64,000 nucleotides of DNA from Clostridiales bacterium (GTDB lineage Bacteria; Bacillota; Clostridia; Oscillospirales; Oscillospiraceae): positions 16,393-80,392 of the forward strand of contig SFLD01000019.1 in the NCBI GenBank assembly GCA_004553545.1, in the 5' to 3' direction. Of this stretch, positions 1 to 8,716 are shown one piece after another. The notes beneath the pieces were generated by a model, which was given only the letters and a program-made list of their open reading frames with translations, was not told the origin of the DNA and did no database searches. A program made the translations under genes and the position numbers. The first letter of the stretch is position 1. Each line of letters begins with the position of its first letter.

Positions 1-200
1 CCGGGGCTCCCCCGCAGGGCCATCATCCGCCGGGCGGCCTCGGTCTCCTCCTGCAGCCGCTCCACGTCCTCGATGTCCGTCTCCGGCCGCAGGGCCAGGC
101 AGCGGCGCTTGGCCTCGTCGCTGACAGCCTGGGCGCTGAGCATTTCCAGCACCCGGGGCAGCTCCAGCGTCCGCAGCGATTTCTCAAATAACTCGCTCAT
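1..200 (-). CDS. mutS2: Endonuclease MutS2, N-terminal fragment (cut by window edge)
   Basis: The first 66 codons of a gene running off the left edge. The protein begins MSELFEKSLRTLELPRVLEM and continues with LRPETDIEDVERLQEETEAA, the pattern of the MutS2 N-terminal domain (a conserved K-T/S-LE start, then the ALRPxTDxxxVxxxxxET block). MutS2 is an ATP-dependent MutS-like protein with a C-terminal Smr nuclease domain that acts on recombination intermediates or collided ribosomes; those domains lie outside the window. ATG at 198-200 (reverse) follows an AGGAGAA ribosome site. It is the last visible gene of the era-yqzL-recO-orf-mutS2 run. Identification rests only on the N-terminus. Confidence 0.8.
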   Translation of the reverse strand, partial: MSELFEKSLRTLELPRVLEMLSAQAVSDEAKRRCLALRPETDIEDVERLQEETEAARRMMALRGSP

Positions 201-246
201 AGTGTATTTCTCCTGTAAAGTCCGTTTCCTTTACGGTTATTGTTTC

Positions 247-666
247 TTAATCCTCCCACGCCTCATCCAGCACAAAGGGCAGGCGCAGAAAGGCGTCCAT
301 GTGGACCTCCCCCGCCAGGGGCGCCATCCGGCGCTCCTCCCCGGGACAGAAGGCCACCCGCAACCCCGGCGCCGCCGGATAGGGGGCCCTGTCCGCGGGA
401 ACTTGCGTCAGCTCTCCGGGGAAGTCGTACCAGACCCGGTACTCACAGCGCCCGTCCGGCCCCGGCGGCCTGCGGTGCAGCGCCTCCGTGGGGCAGCGGA
501 TGTCCAGTCCCAGCCGCCGGAAGAAATCCCGGGTCTCCCCCGGCAGCGTCTCCACCGCCGCGAGAAAATTCCGGCAGCTCTGGCAGCCGCAGAGATACGG
601 CACCTTGCCCCGGGCATTCTCCGCCGGATCCGTCCGCAGACGCCAGTCCCCCAGGACAAACAGCAT
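247..666 (-). CDS. Hypothetical protein with CGCQSCRNF motif, 139 aa
   Basis: A compact soluble protein with no membrane segment. Its clearest feature is a Cys cluster near residues 26-31 (CGCQSCRNF) followed by an aromatic and acidic stretch (RDFFRRLGLDI). I recognise this only as a conserved Firmicutes hypothetical, in which a CxxCRNF block is followed by F-x-x-LGID; I cannot assign a function. The CxxC suggests metal or disulfide chemistry, which is inference. It lies between recO and mutS2 on the same strand, with an AAAGGGAG ribosome site before the ATG, so it is probably cotranscribed with these repair genes. Confidence 0.7.
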   Translation of the reverse strand: MLFVLGDWRLRTDPAENARGKVPYLCGCQSCRNFLAAVETLPGETRDFFRRLGLDIRCPTEALHRRPPGPDGRCEYRVWYDFPGELTQVPADRAPYPAAPGLRVAFCPGEERRMAPLAGEVHMDAFLRLPFVLDEAWED

Positions 667-715
667 GCGTTTCCGCTCCCTTTCGTAGAATTTCCGCCCG
701 ATATGACAGAATGTA

Positions 716-1356
716 TTAACCTTCCATCCCCCGGAGAGACTTGTAGTAGTCCAGCGTCCGGAACCCCCGCTCCAGCTGCGCCAGGGTGAAGGCCTCCGCC
801 GCCGCGCTGAGCCGCCGCAATGACTCCTCCCCCAGGGTGAAGCCGTAGAGCCGCTTGGGATCGCCGTAGAGCACGTGCCGGGCCGCCGCCAGGGCGTCCG
901 CGTCCAGGGGCATCCCGGCCCCGCCAGAGCCGCAGCGGCGGCAGCGGAGCCCCCCGCTCCCCAGGTCCAGCACCGGCTCCTCCGGCTCCGCCTTGCCGCA
1001 GAAGGCGCAGCCCTCCAGCAGCGGCTCGTAGCCTGCGAGACTCATGGCCCGCAGCTCAAAGGCCGCCCGCAGCAGCTCCGGCGGCCGCCGGAAGTTCTCG
1101 ATGGCGTAGAGCCCGTTCAAAAGGTGCCGCAGCAGCTCCCCGCTCTCCTCCCCCTCCGTGGTCAGGGCCTCGGTGAGCTCCGCGAAGTAGCAGCCGAGGG
1201 ACAGCCGCAGGAAATCCTTCCCCAGCCCGGAGAAAAGCTCTCTCGTCTCCGCCTCGTTGGCGTAGTACCAGTCCCCCCGGTGGTAAAGTCGGCCTCCTTG
1301 GTATCCGTCCGGCGGAGCACCACGCCGGGGCAGAGGAGGTAGGGGGATGCGGACAT
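716..1356 (-). pseudogene. recO: DNA repair protein RecO, internally deleted and frameshifted
   Basis: RecO mediates RecA loading in the RecF pathway; it has an N-terminal OB fold, a helical core and a zinc motif. The start reads MSASPYLLCPGVVLRRTDTKEAD, a normal RecO N-terminus, and then leaves frame near position 1287. The next frame resumes with LYHRGDWYYANEAETRELF and continues to a full C-terminus with four zinc-type Cys (CAFC near the middle, CRRC further on). About 40 residues of the OB fold (from after the E-x-DR motif to the strand before the LF-x-GR block of relatives) are absent. The combined length is about 213 aa against about 250 for the family. As read, no intact RecO can be made. 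Either a real deletion or an assembly error could explain this. Confidence 0.75.
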
Positions 1357-1430
1357 GGCTTCTCACCACCTAAGTACAGATAGAGGAAAGGGGAAGTCCT
1401 TGCCCCCAGGGCAGGTACTTCCCCTCGCCG

Positions 1431-1529
1431 TCACCGCGCGGCTTGCCGCTCCGCGCGGTAGAGCAGATACGCCAGGGGCTCGCCGGTCTCCCGGAACAGC
1501 GCCCAGCAGGACGAGGTCTCCACGCTCAC
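1431..1529 (-). CDS. yqzL: YqzL-like small protein, 32 aa
   Basis: A very short gene between era and recO. The reading is (GTG) VSVETSSCWALFRETGEPLA followed by YLLYRAE, matching the YqzL family pattern W-x-x-F-x-x-TG-x-x-x-x-YLLY. Bacillus subtilis has the same order era-yqzL-recO, which supports the call strongly. Function is unknown. Start is ambiguous: GTG at 1529 lies very close to the GGAGGGAGG site, while a second GTG two codons later has better spacing. TGA at 1431-1433. It would easily be missed by gene callers because of its size. Confidence 0.7.
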   Translation of the reverse strand: MSVETSSCWALFRETGEPLAYLLYRAERQAAR

Positions 1530-1568
1530 CGCCTCCCTCCGCCCATAGCTTATGGAGGAAAGCGTCGT

Positions 1569-2453
1569 TTATCGCCGGAAAACGAGGCCGGCATTTTCCC
1601 GCCAGTTCTCCTTCACCTTCACCCAGGTCTCGAGATAAATTTTCGTGCCCATGAATTTCTCCATGTCGCGGCGGGCCAGGGAGCTGATCCTCTTCAGCAT
1701 GGCTCCCTGCTTGCCGATGATGATGCCCTTGTGGCTGGCCTTCTCGCAGTAGATGACGGCGTCCACATCCACAACGCCGCTGTCCCGCTCAGAGAACCTG
1801 GTGATCTCCACGGCGGTGCCGTGGGGGATCTCCTTATCGAGGCAGAGGAGCATCTTCTCCCGCAGGATCTCGCCGATGACCTGCCGCTCCGGCTGGTCGC
1901 TGGTCTCCCCGTCCGGGAAGAGCTGGGGGCCGGGGGCCGCGAACTTCTGCAGCTCCGCCATCAGCTCGGAAAGCCCGTCCCCGCTGTGGGCGGAGATGGG
2001 CAGGATGGCCTCGAAGCCGTTCCAGGCCTCGTTGTAGGCCGCGATCACCGGCAGCAGCTCCGCCGGCTCCACGGTGTCGATCTTGTTGATGCAGAGGATG
2101 CAGGGGATCTTCTCCTCCCGGATGCGGCGGATCAGCGCCAGCTCCGGGGCCCCCACGTGGGCGATGGGCTCCACCAGCAGCAGCGCCGCGTCCACGTCGG
2201 AGAGGCTGGCGGTGACCACCTTCACCATGTAGTCCCCCAGGGCGGATTTCGGCTTGTGGAGGCCCGGGGTGTCCATCAGGACGAACTGGGTGTCCCCCCG
2301 GTTCACCACGCCGCAGATGCGGTTGCGGGTGGTCTGGGCCTTGTTGGAGACGATGGCGACCTTCTCGCCCACCAGGGCGTTGGTCAGGCTGGATTTCCCC
2401 ACGTTGGGCCGCCCGCAGACGGTGACCATGGCGGTTTTCGTAATTTCAGACAT
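1569..2453 (-). CDS. era: GTPase Era
   Basis: Era binds the 3' end of 16S rRNA and helps assemble the 30S subunit. The 294-aa protein has the P-loop GRPNVGKSS at residues 14-22, a switch-I TTRNRI, DTPG at 61-64, and NKID at 123-126, followed by a C-terminal KH domain with IIIGKQGAMLKRI (the RNA-binding GxxG loop) and LETWVKVKENWR at the end, a family hallmark. Length is normal (about 300 aa). It starts with ATG after a TTGAGGATC site. It precedes yqzL and recO in the classical order. Confident call. Confidence 0.97.
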   Translation of the reverse strand: MSEITKTAMVTVCGRPNVGKSSLTNALVGEKVAIVSNKAQTTRNRICGVVNRGDTQFVLMDTPGLHKPKSALGDYMVKVVTASLSDVDAALLLVEPIAHVGAPELALIRRIREEKIPCILCINKIDTVEPAELLPVIAAYNEAWNGFEAILPISAHSGDGLSELMAELQKFAAPGPQLFPDGETSDQPERQVIGEILREKMLLCLDKEIPHGTAVEITRFSERDSGVVDVDAVIYCEKASHKGIIIGKQGAMLKRISSLARRDMEKFMGTKIYLETWVKVKENWRENAGLVFRR

Positions 2454-2592
2454 AGGTGATCCTCAACTTTCTTTGAGCGTTTTTCCCCCGTTTTCCGGGG
2501 TCTTTTTCTATTCTACCACCCTCCCGGCCATCCGGGAAGAGGTTTTTCGTTCTTCTGCGGCTCCGCCGCGAAATTTCATCCCCGCAGCTCCG

Positions 2593-2666
2593 GCAGAAAG
2601 CCCTGCATCCGCTTGGTCACCAGCCCCCCGCTCCGCAGGGAAAGGAACTCCGTCCTTGGGCCAGTC
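2593..2666 (-). pseudogene. Duplicated remnant of the Nudix gene 3' end
   Basis: A 30-bp stretch beginning at about 2594 is identical to 3546-3575 within the 3' end of the Nudix gene, and the similarity continues through GCAGGGAAAGGAACTCC and, after a 53-bp gap relative to 3604-3656, through GTCCTTGGG. It encodes no start and is not a gene. It sits just downstream of the TPR-like gene, so that gene is flanked by two copies of the Nudix tail. The rest of the 2454-2671 spacer holds the era ribosome site and nothing else I recognise. Confidence 0.75.
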
Positions 2667-2671
2667 CCGTA

Positions 2672-3532
2672 TCAATCCAGGTAGCAATCCTCCATCATAA
2701 CAGGGAGCTGCGGACGCCAATCCTGCAGCAGGGCGGCCCGGGCGGATGCGCTCTGCAGGAAATGCTCCACCTGGGCGGCTTCCCGCTTGGCCGAGGGATA
2801 CGGGGATTCCAGCAGCTGTTCCTTCCAGAGACTGGCATATTCCCGAGCCAGCGCTGGCTGGTCTGGCAGCAGGGCCTGCAGAAGCAGTACCTTTTCCGTC
2901 ATCCCCAGCGCGTATGCCTTCCATGCCCGGATGGCCAATGTTGCCGCATCGGGTCTCTTCAAAAGCACCGACAATGTAAATCTTGCCCAGAGGGAAAGGT
3001 CGCTGCCCTCCGCCAGCAATTCCCGCAGTTCCGGCGTCTCCTGTCTTCCGCTGCTCAGAAACAGCGCATATGCCAGCAGATCCGCAGAGTCCTCCCGCTC
3101 ATCGGGCTGAGCCAGAGCCGGAAGCTTTTGGCTCCAGTACAGTATTTCCCTGTCCGCGCCGCTTCGGGAACAGGCGAGCGCGCAGTGGTAGGCGGAACTC
3201 CAGTCCTCCGGTTCCAGGGAAAACGCGGCCCGGAACTGGACCAGTGCGGCTTCCGGCTGATGTTCGGAAAGCGCCAGATACCCCAGCATCCAGTTGGCGC
3301 CTTTGGTGCTGCCGCAGGCCAAAACCTTCTCCAGCCAGTGCCGGGCCAAGTGCCCGGCCCGCCGTCCGCGGCCCGAGCGGAGCTGCTGCCCTTCCTTCCC
3401 GTAGAAGACCCCCAGATTCTGAAAGGACCTCTGGCAGGGCGTCTCTTTCACCGCCTGCCGCAGAAAGTTCTGGGCCTCCCACAGCCTGTGGTCGTTCATT
3501 GCCTGAAAGGCAGCGGATTCATACATCCCCAT
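2672..3532 (-). CDS. TPR-like helical repeat protein, 286 aa
   Basis: No signal peptide or membrane segment is visible. The sequence is Leu/Ala-rich and helical, with tetratricopeptide-like repeats (for example WMLGYLALSEHQPEAALVQF then FRAAFSLEPEDWSSAYHCAL, with the typical W/L-G-Y-A-F-P spacing). Such proteins are scaffolds; the partner is unknown. The ATG at 3530-3532 has a clear AAGGAG site inside the end of the upstream Nudix gene, which it overlaps by 14 bases, implying translational coupling. Flanking direct repeats (see 2593-2666) suggest that it was inserted by duplication of the Nudix tail. Confidence 0.7.
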   Translation of the reverse strand: MGMYESAAFQAMNDHRLWEAQNFLRQAVKETPCQRSFQNLGVFYGKEGQQLRSGRGRRAGHLARHWLEKVLACGSTKGANWMLGYLALSEHQPEAALVQFRAAFSLEPEDWSSAYHCALACSRSGADREILYWSQKLPALAQPDEREDSADLLAYALFLSSGRQETPELRELLAEGSDLSLWARFTLSVLLKRPDAATLAIRAWKAYALGMTEKVLLLQALLPDQPALAREYASLWKEQLLESPYPSAKREAAQVEHFLQSASARAALLQDWRPQLPVMMEDCYLD

Positions 3533-4010
3533 TCTCTTTCTCCTTCAGAAAGCCCTGCATCCGCTTGGTCACCAGTTCCTCTTCCCGCAGGGAAAGGAAC
3601 TCCTCCCGGCTGACCCAGCGGTACGCCACGGTCTCGCCCTCCTGCAGCGTCACGCCGTCCTTGGGTCCGTTCGTCACGCAGAGGAACTCCACATAGTGGG
3701 TGTCGGCGCTCCGCACCCGGCCCAGCTCCTGCAGTTCCTCCGCCCGGATGCCGGTCTCCTCCCGGAGCTCCCGGCGGGCGCAGTCCAGGGGCGCTTCCCC
3801 CTGCAGGGCGGAGCCCCCCGCCGTGGCCTCCCACAGCCCGCCGTAGTGCTTCCGGGGATCCCGCCGCATCAGAAGATAGCTCCCGTCCGTGTGCCGCACC
3901 AGCACATCGCAGACCAGGTGGTAAGCTCCCGCCGGGATGGGCTCTCCCCGGACCAGGCTCACGCCCTCCACCCGGCGGAAATTCTCATCATAGGCGTCCC
4001 AAAGCTCCAT
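3519..4010 (-). CDS. Nudix hydrolase, 163 aa
   Basis: It contains a complete Nudix box, G-x5-E-x7-REUXEEXGU, at residues 66-88 (GGSALQGEAPLDCARRELRE then ETGI), which binds Mg2+ and hydrolyses nucleoside diphosphates linked to another moiety. The N-terminus (MELWDAYDENFRRVEG) resembles the IDI-like/YfcD-type Nudix group, in which a short N-terminal strand precedes the box. Substrate cannot be inferred. It starts 11 bases after the lipoprotein gene and overlaps the TPR-like gene, so all are probably one transcript. Confidence 0.9.
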   Translation of the reverse strand: MELWDAYDENFRRVEGVSLVRGEPIPAGAYHLVCDVLVRHTDGSYLLMRRDPRKHYGGLWEATAGGSALQGEAPLDCARRELREETGIRAEELQELGRVRSADTHYVEFLCVTNGPKDGVTLQEGETVAYRWVSREEFLSLREEELVTKRMQGFLKEKENGDV

Positions 4011-4020
4011 CCGTTCCTCC

Positions 4021-4461
4021 TCAGTACCCCTCGTTGACCACGGTCCAGCCGGTCTCGGTCCGGTCCAGCTGGATCAGGCGGTCCTCCTGCGCCGCGCCGT
4101 CCTTGCGGACGGTCACGGTGAAGTTGCACTCCCCCTCCGCGAAGGGATGGCTGCCCTGGGGCAGGTATTCCATCCCCTCCACGGTGAAGACGGTCCCGGC
4201 ATAGTAGTCCCGTGCCGCCGCTTCGGCGGCCTGGATATCCTCCTCCGTCAGCTCCGGCGCCTCGCTGCCGGCGCCGTCCTCACTTCCGGCGGAAGCGCCG
4301 GCCGCGCTCCCGGCAGGGGCACCCGCCGAACTTCCGGCAGGCTCCCCACTCGACGCAGAGCTCCCGGCGGAGCTTCCCGCCCCGCTGCCGGGCGCCGTAT
4401 TCCCGCAGCCGCTCAAAACCAGCACCGCCGCCAGCAGGGCGGCCAAGCATTTTTTCCTCAT
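4021..4461 (-). CDS. Putative lipoprotein with low-complexity linker, 146 aa
   Basis: It starts at ATG 4461, giving MRKKCLAALLAAVLVLSGCG, a clear type II signal peptide with lipobox LSGC. After the lipidated Cys comes a Gly/Ser/Ala-rich linker of about 55 residues (GSGAGSSAGSS-type repeats), then a small globular C-terminal domain (ELTEEDIQAAEAAARDYYAG and FTVEGMEYLP) that ends WTVVNEGY. The domain resembles small extracytoplasmic DUF4829-like modules, but I do not assign it. An upstream in-frame extension exists but lacks a signal sequence and is rejected. It probably sits on the outer face of the membrane. Confidence 0.85.
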   Translation of the reverse strand: MRKKCLAALLAAVLVLSGCGNTAPGSGAGSSAGSSASSGEPAGSSAGAPAGSAAGASAGSEDGAGSEAPELTEEDIQAAEAAARDYYAGTVFTVEGMEYLPQGSHPFAEGECNFTVTVRKDGAAQEDRLIQLDRTETGWTVVNEGY

Positions 4462-4487
4462 AATCTTCCTCCTCTTTTCCGCGCCGC

Positions 4488-5120
4488 TCAGCGGCGGTCC
4501 TTTTTGCGCCTGGCGCTGGGGGGCGCGCCCTTTTCCTCCGGATGGGTTTCGATCCAGGCACGACGGCGGGCTTTGTTCCGTTTTCGCTGCCATCTTTGAC
4601 GGATCACACGTCGGTTATCCCAGAGGTCCCACAGTTCAAACCCGGCGATAAGAAGGGTCCACCCAAGGAATCCAAACCAAAAATAGCCCTTGGTATAACG
4701 GCGGGTATACTCAACATCCTCCATCGAGAGGAATACCTGGTCTCCTACCTGGACCTCCACCGCTTCCTTGGCCTGCGACCCCAGGCTCATCGGGTGGTTG
4801 TCCACATAGTAGATGGTAACGGGAGCATCCTTGGCAGCTTCCTTGAACTTTGCGGTGTTAAAAACCCCGGGGTCGCAGAGCGCGTCGCTGACCCAGTATT
4901 CTTGACCGTTATCCATTCGGATGACAAAATTCGAGACCGTTCCCTGGTATTTGCCGCCTTCCTTTCGGTAGAAGTACGTGTCAACGCAGTCTCCTGTGTA
5001 GACGGATGCTTTCTCCCGAAGCCCGGTGGCAAGATAGGTGCAGGAGGAGTAAATGCAGATAAAACCCAGTAGCGCCGCAACGCACCAGCAAAAGATTCGG
5101 TCCTTTCGGTATTGTGTCAT
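4488..5120 (-). CDS. Membrane protein of unknown function, 210 aa
   Basis: Two membrane segments flank an extracytoplasmic domain: one near residues 10-32 (FCWCVAALLGFICIYSSCTY) and one near 145-165 (GYFWFGFLGWTLLIAGFELW). The loop contains TYFYRKEGGKYQGTVSNFVI and VTIYYVDNHPMSLGS, a fold like DUF3592-type proteins. The C-terminus is very basic (RQRWQRKRNKARRRAW), consistent with cytoplasmic positive-inside topology. It is encoded 26 bases upstream of the lipoprotein gene; a shared surface role is plausible but unproven. Confidence 0.75.
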   Translation of the reverse strand: MTQYRKDRIFCWCVAALLGFICIYSSCTYLATGLREKASVYTGDCVDTYFYRKEGGKYQGTVSNFVIRMDNGQEYWVSDALCDPGVFNTAKFKEAAKDAPVTIYYVDNHPMSLGSQAKEAVEVQVGDQVFLSMEDVEYTRRYTKGYFWFGFLGWTLLIAGFELWDLWDNRRVIRQRWQRKRNKARRRAWIETHPEEKGAPPSARRKKDRR

Positions 5121-5159
5121 AACTGCCTCCCTCCCTTGGTGTGATCCGCGCCCCGGTCC

Positions 5160-8012
5160 TCAGTCCTCCGGCCGCGGCGCTTTGACGGCTTCCAGGCTTC
5201 GTTTCAGATACTGCCCCGTGTAGCTCCCGGCGCAGTCCGCCACGGTCTCCGGCGTGCCGGTGCAGACCACCGTGCCGCCGCCGTCGCCGCCCTCGGGGCC
5301 CAGGTCGATGAGCCAGTCGGCGCACTTGATGACATCCAGATTGTGCTCAATGACGATGACGCTGTTCCCGGCGTCCACCAGCCGCTGCAGGACCTCCAGC
5401 AGCCGCTTCACGTCGTCGGAATGGAGGCCCGTGGTGGGCTCGTCCAGGATATAGACGGTCTTCCCCGTCGCGATCTTGGAGAGCTCGGTCGCCAGCTTCA
5501 CCCGCTGGGCCTCGCCACCGGAGAGCTCCGTGGAGGACTGCCCCAGCTTCACGTAGCCCAGGCCCACGTCGCAGAGGGTCTGGATGCGGTTCGCGATCTT
5601 GGGGATGGGGCGGAAGAACTCCGCCGCCTGCTCCGCCGTCATGTCCAGCACGTCCGCGATGGTCTTGCCCTTATAGCGAATTTCCAGCGTCTCCCGGTTG
5701 TAGCGGCTGCCGTGGCAGACCTCGCAGGGCACGAAGATGTCCGGCAGGAAGTGCATCTCGATCTTGAGAAGCCCATCGCCGGAGCAGGCCTCGCAGCGGC
5801 CGCCCCGGGTGTTGAAGCTGAAGCGCCCGGGGCCATAGCCCCGGCTCTTGGCCTCCTGGGTCTGGGCAAAGAGGTTCCGGATGTCGTCAAAGACCCCGGT
5901 GTAGGTCGCCGGGTTGGACCGGGGCGTCCGGCCGATGGGGCTCTGGTCGATGTTCACCACCTTGTCCAAAAACTCCATGCCGTCGATGCCGTCGCACTTG
6001 CCGGGGCGGGTCTTCATGCGGTTCAGCTCCGCCCCCAGCTTCTTGAAGAGGATCTCGTTGACCAGGGACGATTTCCCGCTGCCGGAGACCCCCGTCACCA
6101 CGGTGAAGGTCCCCAGGGGGAAGGAGACGTCGATGTTCTTGAGGTTATTCTCCCGTGCGCCCCGGACGGTGAGGAACTTCCCGTTCCCTTTCCGCCGCTC
6201 CGCCGGCACCTCGATGCGTTTCCGCCCGCTGAGATACTGCCCCGTCAGGGAGTTGGGGTCCGCCATGACCTCCTCCGGCGTCCCGGCGGAGACCACCTCG
6301 CCCCCGTGGACCCCCGCGCCGGGGCCGATGTCGATGAGGTAGTCGGCGGCGCGCATGGTGTCCTCGTCGTGCTCGACGACGATGAGGGTATTGCCCAGGT
6401 CCCGGAGCTTCCGGAGGGTCGCCAGCAGCTTGTCGTTGTCCCGCTGGTGGAGGCCGATGGAGGGCTCGTCCAGGATATAGAGCACCCCCATGAGGGAGGA
6501 GCCGATCTGGGTCGCCAGGCGGATGCGCTGGCTCTCGCCGCCGGAGAGGGTGGCGGCGGACCGGGCCAGGGTCAGGTAACTGAGGCCCACGGACTGGAGG
6601 AAACCCAACCGCGCCCGGATCTCCTTTAAGATGCGGTCCGCGATGAGCATCTGCTGCTCCGTGAGGGTCAGCCCCTCCACGAAGGCCAGCTCCTCCGTGA
6701 CGCTGCGCTCTGTGAAGGTGTAGATATCCTCCCCGCCCACGGTGACGGCCAACGACTCCTTCCGGAGCCTGCGGCCATGGCAGGCCGGGCAGGGGCACTC
6801 GCTCATGCAGTCCTCCAGGTCCTTCTTGCTGGCGTCGGACTGAGTCTCGGTGTAGCGGCGCTCCAGGTTGTTGCAGATGCCCTCAAAGGCCTGGTAGAGG
6901 ACGCCCTTGCCCCGGGGCTGGTCGTAGTGGAGCTCCAGCTTCTCGCCCTTGGTGCCGTAGAGGATGATGTCCCGGGCCTCGGCGGAGAGGTCCTGCCAGG
7001 GGGTGTCCAGGGAGAAACGGTACTTCTGGGACAGGGCCTCGAAGTACATCCGGGAGATGCCGTCCGAACGGATGGAGTTCCAGCCCATGGCCTGGATGGC
7101 CCCGCCCAGGATGGATTTCGTCTTGTCCGGGACGATGCGGTCCGGGTCCACCCGCTTCTGGCTGCCCAGGCCCATGCAGGTGGGGCAGGCGCCGAAGGGG
7201 TTGTTGAAGGAGAACATCCGGGGCGTCAGCTCCTCCAGGGAGATGCCGCAGTCCTCGCAGGCGTAGTTCTGGGAAAAGCTCAGGTCCCGCTCCTCCCGCA
7301 AAAGATTCACCACCACGAGACCCCCGGTGAGGTTGGACGCCGTCTCCACGCTGTCCGTCAGCCGGGCGCGGATGTCCGGCCGGACGATGAGCCGGTCCAC
7401 GATGATCTCGATGGAGTGCTTCTTGTTCTTCTCTAAGGAAATTTCTTCCTCCAGCTCATAGAGGTTTCCGTCCACCCGGACCCGGGAGTAGCCGGAGCGG
7501 CGGGCGTCCTCGAAGACCTTGGCGTGCTCGCCCTTCTTCCCCCGGATGAGAGGGGCCATCACCTGGATGCGGGTGCCCTCCGGCAGGGCCATCACCTGGT
7601 CGATGATCTGGTCGATGGTCTGCTGGTGGATCTCCTTGCCGCAGTTGGGGCAGTGGGGGGTTCCCACCCGGGCCCAGAGCAGACGGAGGTAGTCATAGAT
7701 CTCCGTCACCGTGCCCACGGTGGAGCGGGGGTTTTTGCTGGTGGTCTTCTGGTCGATGGAGATGGCCGGGGACAGGCCGTCGATGTAGTCCACGTCGGGC
7801 TTCTCCATCTGCCCCAGGAACATCCGGGCATAGGAGCTGAGGCTCTCCACATAGCGCCGCTGGCCCTCGGCGTAAATGGTGTCAAAGGCCAGGGACGACT
7901 TGCCGCTGCCGGAAAGGCCGGTGAGCACCACCAGCTTGTCCCGGGGGATGGTCACGTCGATATTCTTCAGGTTGTTGGCGCGCGCGCCCTTTACCACGAT
8001 CTGATCCTGCAT
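5160..8012 (-). CDS. uvrA: Excinuclease ABC subunit A
   Basis: UvrA recognises bulky DNA lesions and loads UvrB. The 950-aa protein starts at ATG 8012 ([20 protein letters not shown]), just after a GAGAGGAAG site; a longer in-frame extension lacks homology and runs through the promoter. It has two ABC ATPase halves: [13 protein letters not shown] near residue 30 and [13 protein letters not shown] in the second half, each with LSGGE(S/A)QR signatures and ILDEP Walker B motifs, plus Cys-rich zinc modules (CPNCG and CEACSG types). Length is standard. Its partner uvrB lies at 11.5-13.5 kb, not in the same operon. Confidence 0.97.
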   Translation of the reverse strand: MQDQIVVKGARANNLKNIDVTIPRDKLVVLTGLSGSGKSSLAFDTIYAEGQRRYVESLSSYARMFLGQMEKPDVDYIDGLSPAISIDQKTTSKNPRSTVGTVTEIYDYLRLLWARVGTPHCPNCGKEIHQQTIDQIIDQVMALPEGTRIQVMAPLIRGKKGEHAKVFEDARRSGYSRVRVDGNLYELEEEISLEKNKKHSIEIIVDRLIVRPDIRARLTDSVETASNLTGGLVVVNLLREERDLSFSQNYACEDCGISLEELTPRMFSFNNPFGACPTCMGLGSQKRVDPDRIVPDKTKSILGGAIQAMGWNSIRSDGISRMYFEALSQKYRFSLDTPWQDLSAEARDIILYGTKGEKLELHYDQPRGKGVLYQAFEGICNNLERRYTETQSDASKKDLEDCMSECPCPACHGRRLRKESLAVTVGGEDIYTFTERSVTEELAFVEGLTLTEQQMLIADRILKEIRARLGFLQSVGLSYLTLARSAATLSGGESQRIRLATQIGSSLMGVLYILDEPSIGLHQRDNDKLLATLRKLRDLGNTLIVVEHDEDTMRAADYLIDIGPGAGVHGGEVVSAGTPEEVMADPNSLTGQYLSGRKRIEVPAERRKGNGKFLTVRGARENNLKNIDVSFPLGTFTVVTGVSGSGKSSLVNEILFKKLGAELNRMKTRPGKCDGIDGMEFLDKVVNIDQSPIGRTPRSNPATYTGVFDDIRNLFAQTQEAKSRGYGPGRFSFNTRGGRCEACSGDGLLKIEMHFLPDIFVPCEVCHGSRYNRETLEIRYKGKTIADVLDMTAEQAAEFFRPIPKIANRIQTLCDVGLGYVKLGQSSTELSGGEAQRVKLATELSKIATGKTVYILDEPTTGLHSDDVKRLLEVLQRLVDAGNSVIVIEHNLDVIKCADWLIDLGPEGGDGGGTVVCTGTPETVADCAGSYTGQYLKRSLEAVKAPRPED

Positions 8013-8081
8013 GGGTCTTCCTCTCTTGCCGCAGTGAATTTGCCCCAAAGGGCCGGGGCCGGCAGCACCCCACGTCCCGGC

Positions 8082-8110
8082 ATAATACCGGAACAATTTT
8101 TTAATGTCAA
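8082..8110 (-). promoter_or_regulatory. Sigma-A-type promoter of uvrA
   Basis: On the minus strand TTGACA (8105-8110) and TATTAT (8082-8087) are separated by 17 bp, 70 bases before the uvrA start. A/T tracts upstream at 8115-8162 are centred about every 10 bp (near 8120, 8128, 8139, 8150, 8160), which may act as an UP-like curved element. No LexA-type operator was recognised here. Confidence 0.75.
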
Positions 8111-8229
8111 CTGCAATTAAAAAAGAATTTGTGTTGATTTTCAAACTTTTATTCTGGAAAACGCCACCCAAAGGGCGACCGCCGCCCCATCCCCCGCGCC
8201 AGAACTACCAGGCTGTCAATACCCTCGTC

Positions 8230-8520
8230 TTCCACAAAGCAGAGAACCCGGAATGACCGCATGCCCCCCGCTTCGGTCTTTCGTCTTCACAGGGAAGAAA
8301 CGGATTCCCACGTCGGCCCTGTGGGCCTCCTCGGAATGACAAAGGTTAAGGTTGTCATTGCAAGGAGCGACGCGGTGCACCTGGGGTGTAGTCACCGCCA
8401 GCCAAATTTCGTACCGAAATTGGGGCGCTGGTTATGGCAATCCGCACCCTTCGTCCTGTCTCCGTCCCCCGCAGGGCGATGTCCTCCCAGCCCCGTCCCC
8501 TCCAGGATGGTTTCCAAAGG
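8230..8520. repeat. Dispersed intergenic repeat (CCTCGGAATGAC / TCATTGC-GAGGAGCG type)
   Basis: This part of the gene-free stretch 8171-8716 contains GGATTCCCACGTCGGCCC, CCTCGGAATGACAAAGG, GTCATTGCAAGGAGCGACGC and a short inverted repeat around AAATTTCGTACCGAAATT. The same blocks recur at 10.8 kb, 49.05 kb, 56.9 kb and 62.55 kb. When translated, such repeats give spurious ORFs (HCEERSDAAIR-like) that are widespread in bacterial genomes. It is repeat DNA, not a gene. Confidence 0.7.
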
Positions 8521-8559
8521 AAGGGCCGCGGCCCTTCCTTTGGTCGTTTCAAGGGGGTC

Positions 8560-8673
8560 GTCAGGGGGGAAATTCGAAATCCCCCCTGACAATCTTTCTT
8601 GGGGAGCGCGAGGGGATATTCTTTTGATTCGAAAAGAATATCCCCTCGCAAGCCGCCGACCTTCGTCGGCGGC
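8560..8673. repeat. Three consecutive perfect hairpins
   Basis: Hairpin 1 at 8560-8590 pairs GTCAGGGGGG with CCCCCCTGAC. Hairpin 2 at 8610-8647 has a perfect 16-bp stem (GAGGGGATATTCTTTT with its complement, six-base loop). Hairpin 3 at 8652-8673 pairs GCCGCCGAC with GTCGGCGGC around CTTC. They lie downstream of ybaK on its strand. No T-run of terminator strength follows any of them, so their role is unclear. Confidence 0.75.
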
Positions 8674-8716
8674 CCGCCCACTCGCTGCGCCCCGAAGGGG
8701 AACATTGAGCCGCAGC

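Noticed and set aside
5160..8171. UvrA start at 8171
   Set aside because: The extension runs through the promoter and lacks UvrA similarity; ATG 8012 has a ribosome site.
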